Notes: a model not told the origin generated them from the letters alone. Positions 1-6,523 are shown, counted from the stretch's first letter. The stretch is 11,775 nucleotides of DNA from Neisseria sicca 4320 (GCF_000193735.1 NZ_AEPF01000032.1:1-11775), one strand, 5' to 3'. Numbers and translations are program-made.

Positions 1-2
1 CG

Positions 3-41
3 GGTGTGTACGGATGGCGGCCGGACGGTTTGTTGCTATGA
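3..41 (+). other. possible 3' end of an upstream gene
   Basis: One plus-strand frame entering from the left edge reads GVYGWRPDGLLL and stops at TGA 39-41. The residues look like a natural C-terminus and the other two frames do not end cleanly. With only 12 codons visible I do not recognise it, and it may be chance. Confidence 0.15.
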
Positions 42-115
42 TACTGGAGTTCCGATATACAAGGGTGTGTGTGGTACGCACGCACGCGTTTTCATCATTC
101 AAAACATTGTTTCAA

Positions 116-148
116 ATTTTCAGACGACCTCAAACGTCATCTGAAAAT
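116..148. repeat. imperfect inverted pair of DNA uptake sequences
   Basis: ATTTTCAGACGA (116-127) faces TCATCTGAAAAT (137-148) with one mismatch. The left arm belongs to an exact reverse-strand AG-mucDUS (119-130) and the right arm is a decayed copy. Such pairs are typical of Neisseria gene ends, where they serve transformation and may also end transcription. Confidence 0.6.
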
Positions 149-157
149 CTCTAGCAT

Positions 158-200
158 AAAGGTCGTCTGAAAACCAATTTTGAGTTTTCAGACGACCTTT
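158..200. terminator. inverted AG-mucDUS pair, likely terminator of the permease gene
   Basis: AAAGGTCGTCTGAAAA (158-173) and TTTTCAGACGACCTTT (185-200) are perfect 16-bp inverted arms around an 11-nt loop. Each arm holds a full 12-mer DUS (160-171 plus, 187-198 minus). It lies 30 bp beyond the stop of the minus-strand permease gene. A-rich and T-rich flanks would let the hairpin act as an intrinsic terminator in either direction. Confidence 0.65.
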
Positions 201-229
201 TGCTGATTTTGGGCTGTCGATACGGTTGT

Positions 230-1549
230 TTAAGAGCTGATTTCCTCCAGCGTCCTGCCTTTCGTTTCTTCTCCTAAAGCCAAAATCACCAATACAATCA
301 GCATCATCACGCCGGCGAACATCATGAATATATTACTGAACCCGCTGCTGCCGCCAATCATCGCGGCAACCGCCATCGGCGCGAGGATGCCGCCGATGCG
401 TCCGATTGCGCCCGCCCAGCCGGAGGCGAAGGCGCGGAAGCGGAGGGGGTAGAGTTCGGGCGTGTAGGTGTATAAAACGCCCCATGCGCCGAGGTTGAAA
501 AAAGACATCAGGCTGCCCCATGCCATGACTTCGGCGGCGCTGCTGCTTTGCCCGAAAAACCACGCGCAGACGGCACAGGCGGCGAGAAAGCCTGCCAAAG
601 TCGCTTTGCGCCCGATTTTTTCCACCAATGCCGCCGCCGCGATGTAGCCGGGCAGTTGCGCGACGATCATCACCAGCACATATTCAAAGGTTTTAACCAC
701 CGTATTGCCCTGTTCGACCAAGAGTTTCGGCAGCCAAGTAAAAATGCCGTAATAGGAAAAGACGATGCCGAACCAAACCAACCACAGCATCAACGTGCGC
801 CGTGCGAAAGACTGTTGCCAAAGTTGCATAAAACGGATGCGCTGTTTTTGCTGTTGCGGCGGTGCTATGGCTGTTGCGGCGGGCGTAATCCCCGCTTCTT
901 CTTCCAAGCGGCTGACCAGCCGGTGCGCTTCGTCCGTTTTGCCTTGCGAGAGCAGGTAGGGTACGGATTCGGGTATGAGTTTCAACACCAGCGGGATATA
1001 CAAAATCGGCAGCGCGCCGATTAAAAATGCGCTGTGCCAGCCGAATTTTGGGATAAAGAAATAGGAAGCGAGTGCTGCGGCAAGCCAGCCCAGCCCCCAA
1101 AAACTTTCCAGCAACACGATAAACCGACCGCGTACTTTCGGCGGCGCATACTCGCTGACCAAGGACACCGCGACGGGAAGCTGTCCGCCCAGTCCTACGC
1201 CGACAAAGAAGCGGCAGGTGAGCAGTGTTGCAATGTCGGGAGCAAAGGCGCATAGGCCTGTCGCCGTGCTGTACACTGCCATGGTCGCGGCAAATACGGT
1301 TTTCCTGCCGAAGCGGTCTGCCAGCCAGCCGCTCGCTACCGCCCCCAGTGCCATGCCGATAAAGGCGATGCTGACTATCCAGCCCAGTTGCGCCGGCTGC
1401 AATCCCCATTCTTTGCCCAATGCGGGCAATATAAACGACACGATACCGGTATCCATTGCGTCAAACAGCCAGCCGATGCCGACCAATACCAGTAATTTGT
1501 AGTGGAACCTGCCCGACGGCAATGCTTGCAGGCGGGAAAGAATGTCCAT
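230..1549 (-). CDS. MFS transporter, niacin/aromatic-acid permease type (NiaP-like)
   Basis: A 439-residue inner-membrane major facilitator permease with about 12 hydrophobic segments. Acidic residues D30 and D33 lie in the first segment (LFDAMDTGIV). The loop 2-3 motif GWLADRFGRKT is at 74-84, the mirrored EKIGRK motif lies near residue 310, and PESVPYLLSQGK starts at 193 after segment 6. This set is typical of the branch that includes Bacillus NiaP (YceI), aromatic-acid:H+ symporters and eukaryotic SV2. Uptake of nicotinate or a related small aromatic acid is the best guess, but the substrate cannot be read from sequence. The start is fixed by AAAGGAG about 8 bp upstream of ATG 1547-1549. 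It is a lone gene, with an extended -10-like promoter upstream and an inverted DUS pair downstream. G+C looks normal for Neisseria and no lesion is visible. Confidence 0.9.
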   Translation of the reverse strand: MDILSRLQALPSGRFHYKLLVLVGIGWLFDAMDTGIVSFILPALGKEWGLQPAQLGWIVSIAFIGMALGAVASGWLADRFGRKTVFAATMAVYSTATGLCAFAPDIATLLTCRFFVGVGLGGQLPVAVSLVSEYAPPKVRGRFIVLLESFWGLGWLAAALASYFFIPKFGWHSAFLIGALPILYIPLVLKLIPESVPYLLSQGKTDEAHRLVSRLEEEAGITPAATAIAPPQQQKQRIRFMQLWQQSFARRTLMLWLVWFGIVFSYYGIFTWLPKLLVEQGNTVVKTFEYVLVMIVAQLPGYIAAAALVEKIGRKATLAGFLAACAVCAWFFGQSSSAAEVMAWGSLMSFFNLGAWGVLYTYTPELYPLRFRAFASGWAGAIGRIGGILAPMAVAAMIGGSSGFSNIFMMFAGVMMLIVLVILALGEETKGRTLEEISS

Positions 1550-1578
1550 CTTGATTCTCCTTTGGGGTTTTGAGGAAG

Positions 1579-1587
1579 TATATATAG
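1579..1587 (-). promoter_or_regulatory. candidate extended -10 for the permease gene
   Basis: Read on the minus strand, TGCTATATA is an extended -10 (TGn followed by a TATAAT-like hexamer) about 30 bp upstream of the ATG. No good -35 stands at the right distance, which is acceptable for an extended -10 promoter. Weak evidence. Confidence 0.3.
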
Positions 1588-1861
1588 CAGATTCGCTTGA
1601 TTTTTGATACGGTACCTAACGACATAGATGCTTTTGATTTGGACTTACAGTAGAGTTTTTGCGAAATTGGGTGTTACCGGAAAGCAAGCCCGGTGCTTGA
1701 GCGTGTACTGAAAATGGTTTGAGGTCGTCTGAAAAGCAAAAAACAGTAAGTGAGGTCGGGTTGATAAGCCCAACGCTTTCTGACAAGCTGTACACACTCG
1801 GCTGATTCTGTCGGAACGATAGGTTCGCCCAATCAACTTGGGTTATGAAGCCCTTTAGGTT
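1588..1861. other. intergenic gap with a single DUS; no gene recognised
   Basis: I see no convincing coding region between the permease promoter and the small gene at 1862. A 63-codon minus-strand frame (1645-1836) crosses the DUS and has no ribosome site. The gap holds one exact AG-mucDUS (1722-1733, plus) and a short hairpin, CCCAA/TTGGG around 1829-1843. It also contains 22 bp (1726-1747) repeated identically at 4278-4299, where the repeat is the tail of a minus-strand terminator. The sequence may be the scar of a lost minus-strand gene. Confidence 0.4.
1722..1733 (+). repeat. DNA uptake sequence, AG-mucDUS
   Basis: Exact AGGTCGTCTGAA, a solitary copy not paired into a hairpin. Confidence 0.8.
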
Positions 1862-2083
1862 ATGTTTAAGATTGTTACTGGCCTCCCGGTTTTTGATAAA
1901 ACTTTTACTGACACAGCTCAGTGCAATATTCAGGTTATTGACCCGAAAAAAGCTCCTAATCCACCTGCGCGGGTTAGTGGGGCAGGAACGGGTAAAACAG
2001 CAGACGCTGCTTGTACAGCTGCAAAAAAAAGATGCAACCCAAAAAGCGCCGGCCGGAACTTATGCCAGACATTGCCAATGTAA
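1862..2083 (+). CDS. small hypothetical protein, possible C-terminal effector fragment
   Basis: This frame encodes 73 residues. I do not recognise a family. The composition is protein-like: polar, with four Cys (C22 and three in the last third), a DKTFTDT segment, a Pro-rich IDPKKAPNPP stretch and a basic AAKKRCNPKSAG tail. The frame is closed upstream by TAG at 1856-1858, and no Shine-Dalgarno sequence stands before ATG 1862, so the piece may be a truncated 3' end that is no longer translated on its own. It stops 25 bp before a small acidic-protein gene with a strong ribosome site. Neisseria keeps promoterless C-terminal toxin cassettes followed by immunity genes in maf and cdi-like loci. 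The layout fits that pattern, but no toxin motif is visible. An overlapping Leu/Arg-rich frame from 1845 looks like an out-of-phase shadow. Confidence 0.4.
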   Translation: MFKIVTGLPVFDKTFTDTAQCNIQVIDPKKAPNPPARVSGAGTGKTADAACTAAKKRCNPKSAGRNLCQTLPM

Positions 2084-2108
2084 ACCTACTTAAATTGGAG
2101 AATCAAGA

Positions 2109-2417
2109 ATGCTGCAATATTCAGAAGTAGTGAAAACTGTTGTTGTAAATCCGATTGCCCTAGAAGATGATGAATTGAATTTTAAAATTGAAATTCTCAA
2201 AAACAGTAATGATGAGTTTCACGCACGCTTGTTTAGGCTGGAAACCTATTTAGTCAAACCGTCTTTTGTCGAAGATATATTCGCAGATGAGTTGCAGTAT
2301 GTACTGGATTTGCATACTGTGCCAGATCTTATTGCAGCATACAGATCTTCGGTTGAAGATTGTTTGCAATCCGCATTGAGAGAATTAGAAAAGAAATTCA
2401 GTAAACAGTCATTTTAA
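2109..2417 (+). CDS. small acidic hypothetical protein, immunity-like
   Basis: A 102-residue protein with no signal peptide or membrane segment, so probably cytosolic. It is rich in Asp and Glu (for example ALEDDELNFKIEIL, PSFVEDIFADELQY) and predicted mostly helical toward the C-terminus (SSVEDCLQSALRELEKKF). TTGGAG at 2095-2100 lies 8 bp before ATG 2109 and fixes the start. Size, acidity and position directly after a small effector-like frame resemble immunity proteins of polymorphic toxin cassettes. I cannot assign a named immunity family, and a stand-alone unknown protein is equally possible. Base composition is clearly more A+T-rich than the permease and ABC genes, suggesting transfer. 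Confidence 0.7.
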   Translation: MLQYSEVVKTVVVNPIALEDDELNFKIEILKNSNDEFHARLFRLETYLVKPSFVEDIFADELQYVLDLHTVPDLIAAYRSSVEDCLQSALRELEKKFSKQSF

Positions 2418-2530
2418 AATGGTCTAAATGCCTTTTGAATGGCTTCCAACCGGAATCATAGGGCAAGCAAGCTGAAGAGAAGTAAAGCCGAATAAATCAG
2501 TATCTTCATTTTTTACATCTGTTTGATGGT

Positions 2531-2588
2531 AAAGGTCGTCTGAAAACGATTGGGCAAAATCCGATATGTCCGTTTTCAGACGACCTTT
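2531..2588. terminator. inverted AG-mucDUS pair between convergent genes
   Basis: AAAGGTCGTCTGAAAACG (2531-2548) and its exact reverse complement (2571-2588) form an 18-bp stem around a 22-nt loop. Each arm contains a full DUS (2533-2544 plus, 2575-2586 minus). It sits between the convergent small gene (stop 2417) and the ABC ATPase gene (stop codon 2590-2592), and T-runs border it on both strands, so it can serve as a two-way terminator. Confidence 0.65.
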
Positions 2589-2589
2589 T

Positions 2590-3438
2590 CTAATTTTCTT
2601 CTTTTGCCCAATGCTCCCTTACCCGCGCTTTGCCGTCCGCGTCCAAACGGCGGTAAAGATTGATGACCTCGTCGGCGGAGGCGGTGTTTTCCGGCTGCGC
2701 CGCGCCGAACAGGGAGCGCACATAATCATCCGCCGGATGGTTTTGAATATCCTGCGGCGTATCGACTTGAACCAGCCTGCCTTGGTGCATCACGCCGATA
2801 CGGCAGGCGAGCTTGGCGGCTTCGTTCATGTCGTGAGTAACGAAAACAATGGTGGTGCCGAGTTTTTTATGAATTAGAGACACCGTTTCCTGAAGGGAAG
2901 CGCGGGCGAGCGGGTCGAGGGCGGAAAAGGGTTCGTCCATCAGCAGGATGTCGGGTTTGGCGGCGATGGCGCGCAGGATACCGATGCGCTGCTGTTCGCC
3001 GCCGGAGAGTTCGTGCGGATAGCGGTTTAGGTAGGTTTCGGGCGGCATGCCGACCAGTTCGAGCAGCTCGTTCACGCGCGATGTGCGCTTCGGTTTGTCC
3101 CAGCCCAAAATGTCGGGCATCAGTTCGATGTTCTGCCGCACGGTCATGGTGGGGAACAGGGCGATTTGTTGCAGCACATAACCGATGCGGTGGCGCAGCC
3201 CGCGGATGTCGTAATCTTTGATACGCCTGCCGTTGAAATAAACATCGCCGTCGGTCGGCTCGGTCAACGCGTTAATCATGCGCAGCGTAGTGGATTTGCC
3301 GCTGCCCGAGCCGCCCACCAATACGAAAAACTCGCCTTGATAAATGGTGAGGTTCAGTTCGTTTACAGCGGTGTGGTTGTCGTAGCGTTTGCTGACGTTT
3401 TTGAATTCGATTAAGGGAGTATGTTCAGGCTGCATCAT
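2590..3438 (-). CDS. ABC transporter ATP-binding protein, osmoprotectant (OpuCA/ProV-like) type
   Basis: A cytosolic ATPase subunit of 282 residues that would power an inner-membrane importer. In order: Walker A GGSGSGKST (42-50), Q-loop VLQQIALFP (about 88-96), signature LSGGEQQR (144-151), Walker B ILLMDEP (164-170), D-loop SALDP and switch His in VTHD (about 202). KSTTLRMINALTEPTDGDV resembles quaternary-amine importers such as OpuCA, OpuBA and YehX. The C-terminal CBS pair of ProV/OpuCA is absent, giving a shorter protein. Glycine betaine, choline or a related osmolyte is the family-based guess. AAAGGA lies 7 bp before ATG 3436-3438, which is preferred over a longer frame reaching 3477 that lacks a ribosome site. 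No permease or binding-protein gene is adjacent, so its partners must be elsewhere or lost. Confidence 0.88.
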   Translation of the reverse strand: MMQPEHTPLIEFKNVSKRYDNHTAVNELNLTIYQGEFFVLVGGSGSGKSTTLRMINALTEPTDGDVYFNGRRIKDYDIRGLRHRIGYVLQQIALFPTMTVRQNIELMPDILGWDKPKRTSRVNELLELVGMPPETYLNRYPHELSGGEQQRIGILRAIAAKPDILLMDEPFSALDPLARASLQETVSLIHKKLGTTIVFVTHDMNEAAKLACRIGVMHQGRLVQVDTPQDIQNHPADDYVRSLFGAAQPENTASADEVINLYRRLDADGKARVREHWAKEEN

Positions 3439-3517
3439 AAATATCCTTTGCAACTTCGACAAAACGGCGCGGCTCACGTTCCAATAATTTTGGCAGGTCG
3501 TCTGAAACGGCGGCAGA
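3425..3517 (-). pseudogene. possible C-terminal remnant of the gene upstream of the ABC ATPase
   Basis: On the minus strand, in another frame, 30 codons run from just after a TAA (3518-3520) to TGA 3425-3427. They end LEREPRRFVEVAKDIYDAA and overlap the ATPase start by 14 bp. Such an overlap and such a protein-like tail are what the previous gene of an operon would leave, and importer operons usually carry a permease or binding protein there. The AG-mucDUS 3495-3506 lies inside it. I cannot name the family, and 30 codons could arise by chance. Confidence 0.3.
3495..3506 (+). repeat. DNA uptake sequence, AG-mucDUS
   Basis: Exact AGGTCGTCTGAA, solitary, inside the putative operon-gene remnant upstream of the ABC ATPase. 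Confidence 0.8.
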
Positions 3518-3572
3518 TTAGGCAGTGGTTTTGGTAGAAGTTGGGTTTTTAATCTGACCTACTTGCTGAAAG

Positions 3573-4117
3573 TTACACAAATTCAGGGAAATGCCGTTGC
3601 AGTTGTTCGGGCGTGAGGCTGGGGGTAATCAGCTCTTCGTCTTCATCGCAGGCAACGGCGACAAAATCGGGGGCGACGAGCTTGGCGCGCAGCAAATCTT
3701 CAGTTGTGCGGCGGCAGGCGCGTGGAAAGCATTGGCGGAAGCGGTCGTATAAGTCGTCCCAATCGGTTTCTTGGTACACAGTAGCCTGCACGCTTTGCGC
3801 CACCGCATTGCCCGCCGCGCCGCTGTCAAACAGATATTCTGCCAAATCCGCCCCCGACCAGGCAACGACTGTTCCAGCTCGGTACGGCTTGCGGTGGAAC
3901 CGTATTCGCTTTAGTATTTTTCCACCACGCGCGCGAGTAGCTCTTCCGTGCCAACCGACAGCGAGGGGAAATAGAGATAGGTATTGTCGCAGTAGAAATT
4001 GTGGAAAATGGCGGCGTACACGGTTTCGTGCGGGCGCTGCCTGCGGATGCTATGCACGGCATCGACGATGATTTGATAGGCGATGTTTTCGATAGATTGC
4101 CAATCCGGCTGCGGCAT
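3573..4117 (-). pseudogene. broken gene for a hypothetical protein of about 181 residues
   Basis: ATG 4115-4117 has AAAGGA about 7 bp upstream and opens MPQPDWQSIENIAYQI. It continues through HNFYCDNTYLYFPSLSVGTE to a TAA at 3911-3913. The same frame then goes on with a protein-like stretch (SEYGSTASRTELEQSL). Around 3857-3863 the sense shifts by one base into a second frame, starting SGADLAEYLFDSG and ending TPEQLQRHFPEFV at TAA 3573-3575. Joining the pieces needs one nonsense reversion (probably AAA to TAA) and one restored base. The product would be soluble, acidic and rich in aromatics. The YAAIFHNFYCDN...TPSLT pattern faintly recalls DUF4303-type proteins, with low certainty. Two lesions make a true pseudogene more likely than a sequencing slip. 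Confidence 0.75.
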
Positions 4118-4130
4118 GGGGCGTCCTTTC

Positions 4131-4142
4131 AGGCTGCCTGAA
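4131..4142 (+). repeat. variant DNA uptake sequence, AG-simDUS form
   Basis: AGGCTGCCTGAA, the dialect form associated with Simonsiella, stands just upstream of the broken gene ending at 3573. One copy could be drift or a mark of DNA from a relative. Confidence 0.5.
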
Positions 4143-4249
4143 AATGATGGGGCGGTGTTCGAGGGCATCGGGTTTGATATTTTAGTGGCGTTGGCGGAAT
4201 TCGGGAATCCGATTTCATCGGAAAGGGTAAGTTTAGACTGTTTTAGGGT

Positions 4250-4285
4250 TTCAGACGACCTCTTTAAGCCATAAGGCCGTCTGAA
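4250..4285. repeat. inverted DUS pair of two dialects
   Basis: TTCAGACGACCT (4250-4261, reverse AG-mucDUS) faces AGGCCGTCTGAA (4274-4285, AG-DUS). The 12-bp arms differ by one base and the loop is 12 nt. It may assist termination for the reductase gene from the right. Confidence 0.65.
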
Positions 4286-4289
4286 AAGC

Positions 4290-4329
4290 AAAAAACAGTC
4301 CGCAGCTTCATTTTGAAGGTGCGGACTGT
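4290..4329 (-). terminator. intrinsic terminator of the reductase gene
   Basis: Read on the minus strand, ACAGTCCGCA pairs perfectly with TGCGGACTGT. A nested CTTC/GAAG inner stem and an AAAAT loop lie between them, and six T residues follow at once (complement of A-run 4290-4295), leading into TGC then TTTT. It lies 56 bp past the ancestral TAA of the reductase gene at 4386-4388, as expected. Confidence 0.8.
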
Positions 4330-4385
4330 GTTTGTTTGGGCTGGGTTAGGGCTGTTTTCTTACGCTGCCCTATATCTGCAACCGT

Positions 4386-5663
4386 TTAGCGGAATTCGAA
4401 GAACTCCATATGCTGCGACCGTGTTTTCAGGTTGTCTGAAATGCTGAGTGTGCAACTGCGGCTGTCTCAGAGCCACAGGCTGCGGTTTGCGCTATCGCGG
4501 ACGGTCTGCCCGATATGTTCGGCGGTAAGTCTTTGGGTTTCGGAAGGAATATAGCGGAAATTCACGTTGGCTTGTTGCGCTAAATTTTGCCAGTGGGCGA
4601 GCGTTTCGGCGGGCAGGTTTCTATCGGCGTGAAACCAGTCTATCGCTTGGGTGACAGGCTGTTTTGCCAGTTCGTTGAGGCGTGCGAGGAATGGGGTAAA
4701 ACCAATGCCGTTGCTGACCCAGATTTGCGCTTGCTTGTCGGAAAAGTCGAAACGTCCGTATGCGCCGTCGATTTGCACGGTGTCGCCGATGTTCAGGCGT
4801 TGTGGCAGGCGGTGGGTGTAGTCGCCCAAGTCTTTGATCACGAGCGTGAGTTGTTGGTTATCAGGCTGCCAGTCGGAGGCGATGGTAAAGGGGTGGCTTT
4901 CGCCGTGCGTGCGTAAAAAGAGGAATTGTCCTGCGCGGTGTCCCTGCCATTTCGGGGCGTTCAGGGTCAGGGAGAGCAGGTTGCCGTTTTGGTTCATGGC
5001 GGATACGGTGGCGTTTTGCGGTTTGCCGATGCGTTTGAATAGGGCAATCAGCGAGCAGGCGATACCTGCAACTAAGGCGGCGATGATTAGCCAGCCCAGC
5101 GGTTGCGACCAGTAGGAAAAGTTTACCAGCACGATGGTATGCCACACGAGCGCGAGATAAACGGGTACGACCAGGATGTGGAGTTTGGCAAACCAGCGGT
5201 AGGGTATGCGTTTGATGAGGGCGGCGACCAGTAGGACGATGATGATATAAAAGGCGATTTCACCAACTTCTTCTGCAAAGTGGCGTTGGGTAGCCAGCCA
5301 ATCTTTTAACGTTAATATTTCCTGCATTGGCGGGCGCGGCGGCTTTTTGCCGTCAAACAGTCCGAGCTTTACCAGCCATTTTGGGAATTGCTTGCTGGTC
5401 CAGTGCAGGATGCTGCCTGAAAGGGCGATGATGCCGAACCATTTGTGCAGGCGGTACATTTTGTCCAGCCCGCCGAGCGGGGTTTCCAGTATTTTGGGGC
5501 GCACGGCAAGTATCAGGCAGCTACTCATCGCCAGTATGCTGATGGCGCCTGTGAGTTGCAGCAGTAAGCCGCGCAGGGGATATACCCCTAATTTTTCCGG
5601 AAACGGAGTGGCAAGCAGCCATAAGGCGAATATGCCGCCGAAAAACATGGCTAAGGTCAGTTT
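4386..5663 (-). pseudogene. ferric-reductase-like transmembrane flavocytochrome, damaged at both ends
   Basis: Membrane oxidoreductase of the ferric reductase/NADPH oxidase-like family, moving electrons from NAD(P)H through FAD to haem and an outer acceptor. Numbering from the first codon of the open frame (5688-5690): about six hydrophobic segments in 11-218, paired haem-ligand candidates H82/H96 and H171/H184, FAD motif HPFTIAS (266-272), and nucleotide-binding SNGIGFTPFLA (326-336). Three faults are visible. The 5' end has no ATG or ribosome site: the frame runs back to a TTG through sequence that in the opposite direction is LysR coding. The frame then stops at TGA 4467-4469 just after SLWL, where the family has a conserved W-x-C-G. 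Finally, the same frame continues 26 codons after the TGA and ends DNLKTRSQHMEFFEFR at TAA 4386-4388, a fitting C-terminus. A three-base deletion within an original Cys-Gly pair would explain the TGA. Confidence 0.82.
4429..4440 (+). repeat. decayed DNA uptake sequence
   Basis: AGGTTGTCTGAA differs from AG-mucDUS by one base. The same variant occurs on the other strand at 9544-9555. Here it overlaps the in-frame reductase C-terminal remnant. Confidence 0.4.
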
Positions 5664-6378
5664 GATGATCCGCTGTTTGTGCGAGCGCAACGGGGCGTTG
5701 TGCCGACCAATCGTGCGTTAGAACTTGCTCCACAAGTGAAAAAGGTGCTGAACGAGGTGGAGCAATTATTACAACCACCACAGTTTGAACCGCAAACAGC
5801 AGAATTAACTGTACGCATCGCCTGCGCCGATTATGCAATGCGCGCTGTGATTGTGCCGTTTCTGGGGTTGCTTAAAATTCAAGCCCCGAAAATTAAAGTA
5901 GCGGCAAATCGATTTTGCGCTGGTGACACCAGACTTCCAAGCACCGGATATTAATGCAAAAAATTTGTATGACGAGTGTTATATCTGCGCCGTTCGCCAC
6001 GATCACCCAATAGCCCAACAGGCGCAACTTACCCTTGAGCAGTTTTGCCGGTTAGAGCAAGCTTTGATTTCTTATTATGGCGGCAGCTTCAGCGGTATTA
6101 CAGACCAAGCCCTTCAAGCGATGGGATTACAAAGGAATGTCAGCCTGTCAGTACAAAATTTTATCGTTTTGCCTGAATTGCTGGTGCAAAGCAATCTATT
6201 GGCAGTCGTGCCTGAGCGTTTAATTGCCAACGCGCCCAACCTCAAACGGTTTGAACCACCCCTTAAAATTCAAGGCTTTACCAAAACACTGATTTGGCAC
6301 GAACGGACCCATAAAGATCCTGCGTATCGCTGGGTAAGGGAGTTGATTGAAAAGGCTTGTGCCGCAAGCGCAGCATAG
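5658..6378 (+). pseudogene. LysR-type transcriptional regulator, truncated and frameshifted
   Basis: LysR-family sequence begins abruptly at QFDDPLFVRAQRGVVPT (5658 onward), which is normally near residue 45-60, at the end of the winged-helix DNA-binding domain. The helix-turn-helix and start codon are therefore gone. Coding continues through ELAPQVKKVLNEVEQLL and an effector-domain start (ELTVRIACADYAMRAVIVPF). It breaks near 5900-5915, where the sense moves to another frame (IDFALVTPDFQAPDIN). Bases GGCAAATCGATT look like GGCAAAATCGATT minus one A. About 20 residues usually found between KIKVA and the GKIDFAL segment are also missing, so a small deletion probably accompanies the slip. The rest is intact to TAG 6376-6378 and carries WHERTHKDPAYRWVRELI, typical of the NodD-like LysR branch. 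It probably once controlled the divergent reductase gene. It cannot bind DNA now. Confidence 0.85.
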
Positions 6379-6457
6379 GCAAAGGGATGGATAGATAACA
6401 TGTGGGGAAAAGGTTATCTGAAAAATCTTTGCAACAATTATATTGCTCCTTAATTCA
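6379..6457. other. left junction between chromosomal and A+T-rich DNA
   Basis: Between the LysR stop and the helicase promoter the composition changes from mixed to strongly A+T-rich. It contains AGGTTATCTGAA (6411-6422), an AG-mucDUS with two changes. I found no matching direct repeat at the right-hand end of the helicase region. Confidence 0.35.
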
Positions 6458-6491
6458 CTAATTTTCTTAACGTAATTTATTATGATAAAAT
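6458..6491 (+). promoter_or_regulatory. candidate promoter of the helicase gene
   Basis: TATGAT (6481-6486) and overlapping TAAAAT (6486-6491) are -10 candidates about 35-40 bp before the ATG, in an A+T-rich tract. Possible -35 hexamers at 6458-6468 match poorly. GTAATT occurs on both sides (6472-6477 and 6502-6507) and might be an operator half-site. Confidence 0.3.
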
Positions 6492-6523
6492 CACATTTAA
6501 TGTAATTGCATAAGGAGAAAGCT

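Noticed and set aside
67..85. Alternating GT/AC hairpin (GTGTGTG with CACGCAC), possible Z-DNA or terminator
   Set aside because: Short stem with a wobble pair and no following T-run; likely incidental.
548..1502. Several plus-strand frames of 64-158 codons opposite the permease gene
   Set aside because: They are antisense shadows of a clearly conserved membrane protein, rich in Arg/Gln/His, with no ribosome sites.
1645..1836. 63-codon minus-strand frame
   Set aside because: It crosses a DUS, lacks a ribosome site and has no recognisable features.
1845..2093. 82-codon plus-strand frame overlapping the 1862 gene
   Set aside because: Leu/Arg/Lys-rich composition typical of an out-of-phase reading; the 1862 frame has more protein-like usage.
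2456..2509. 17-residue hydrophobic minus-strand peptide (MKILIYSALLLFSLLAL)
   Set aside because: It looks like a membrane peptide or signal start but has no ribosome site and could be chance in an A+T-rich gap.
5688..5690. TTG as the true start of the reductase
   Set aside because: The codons between it and about 5663 are antisense to LysR coding sequence and there is no ribosome site, so the frame is open only by accident.
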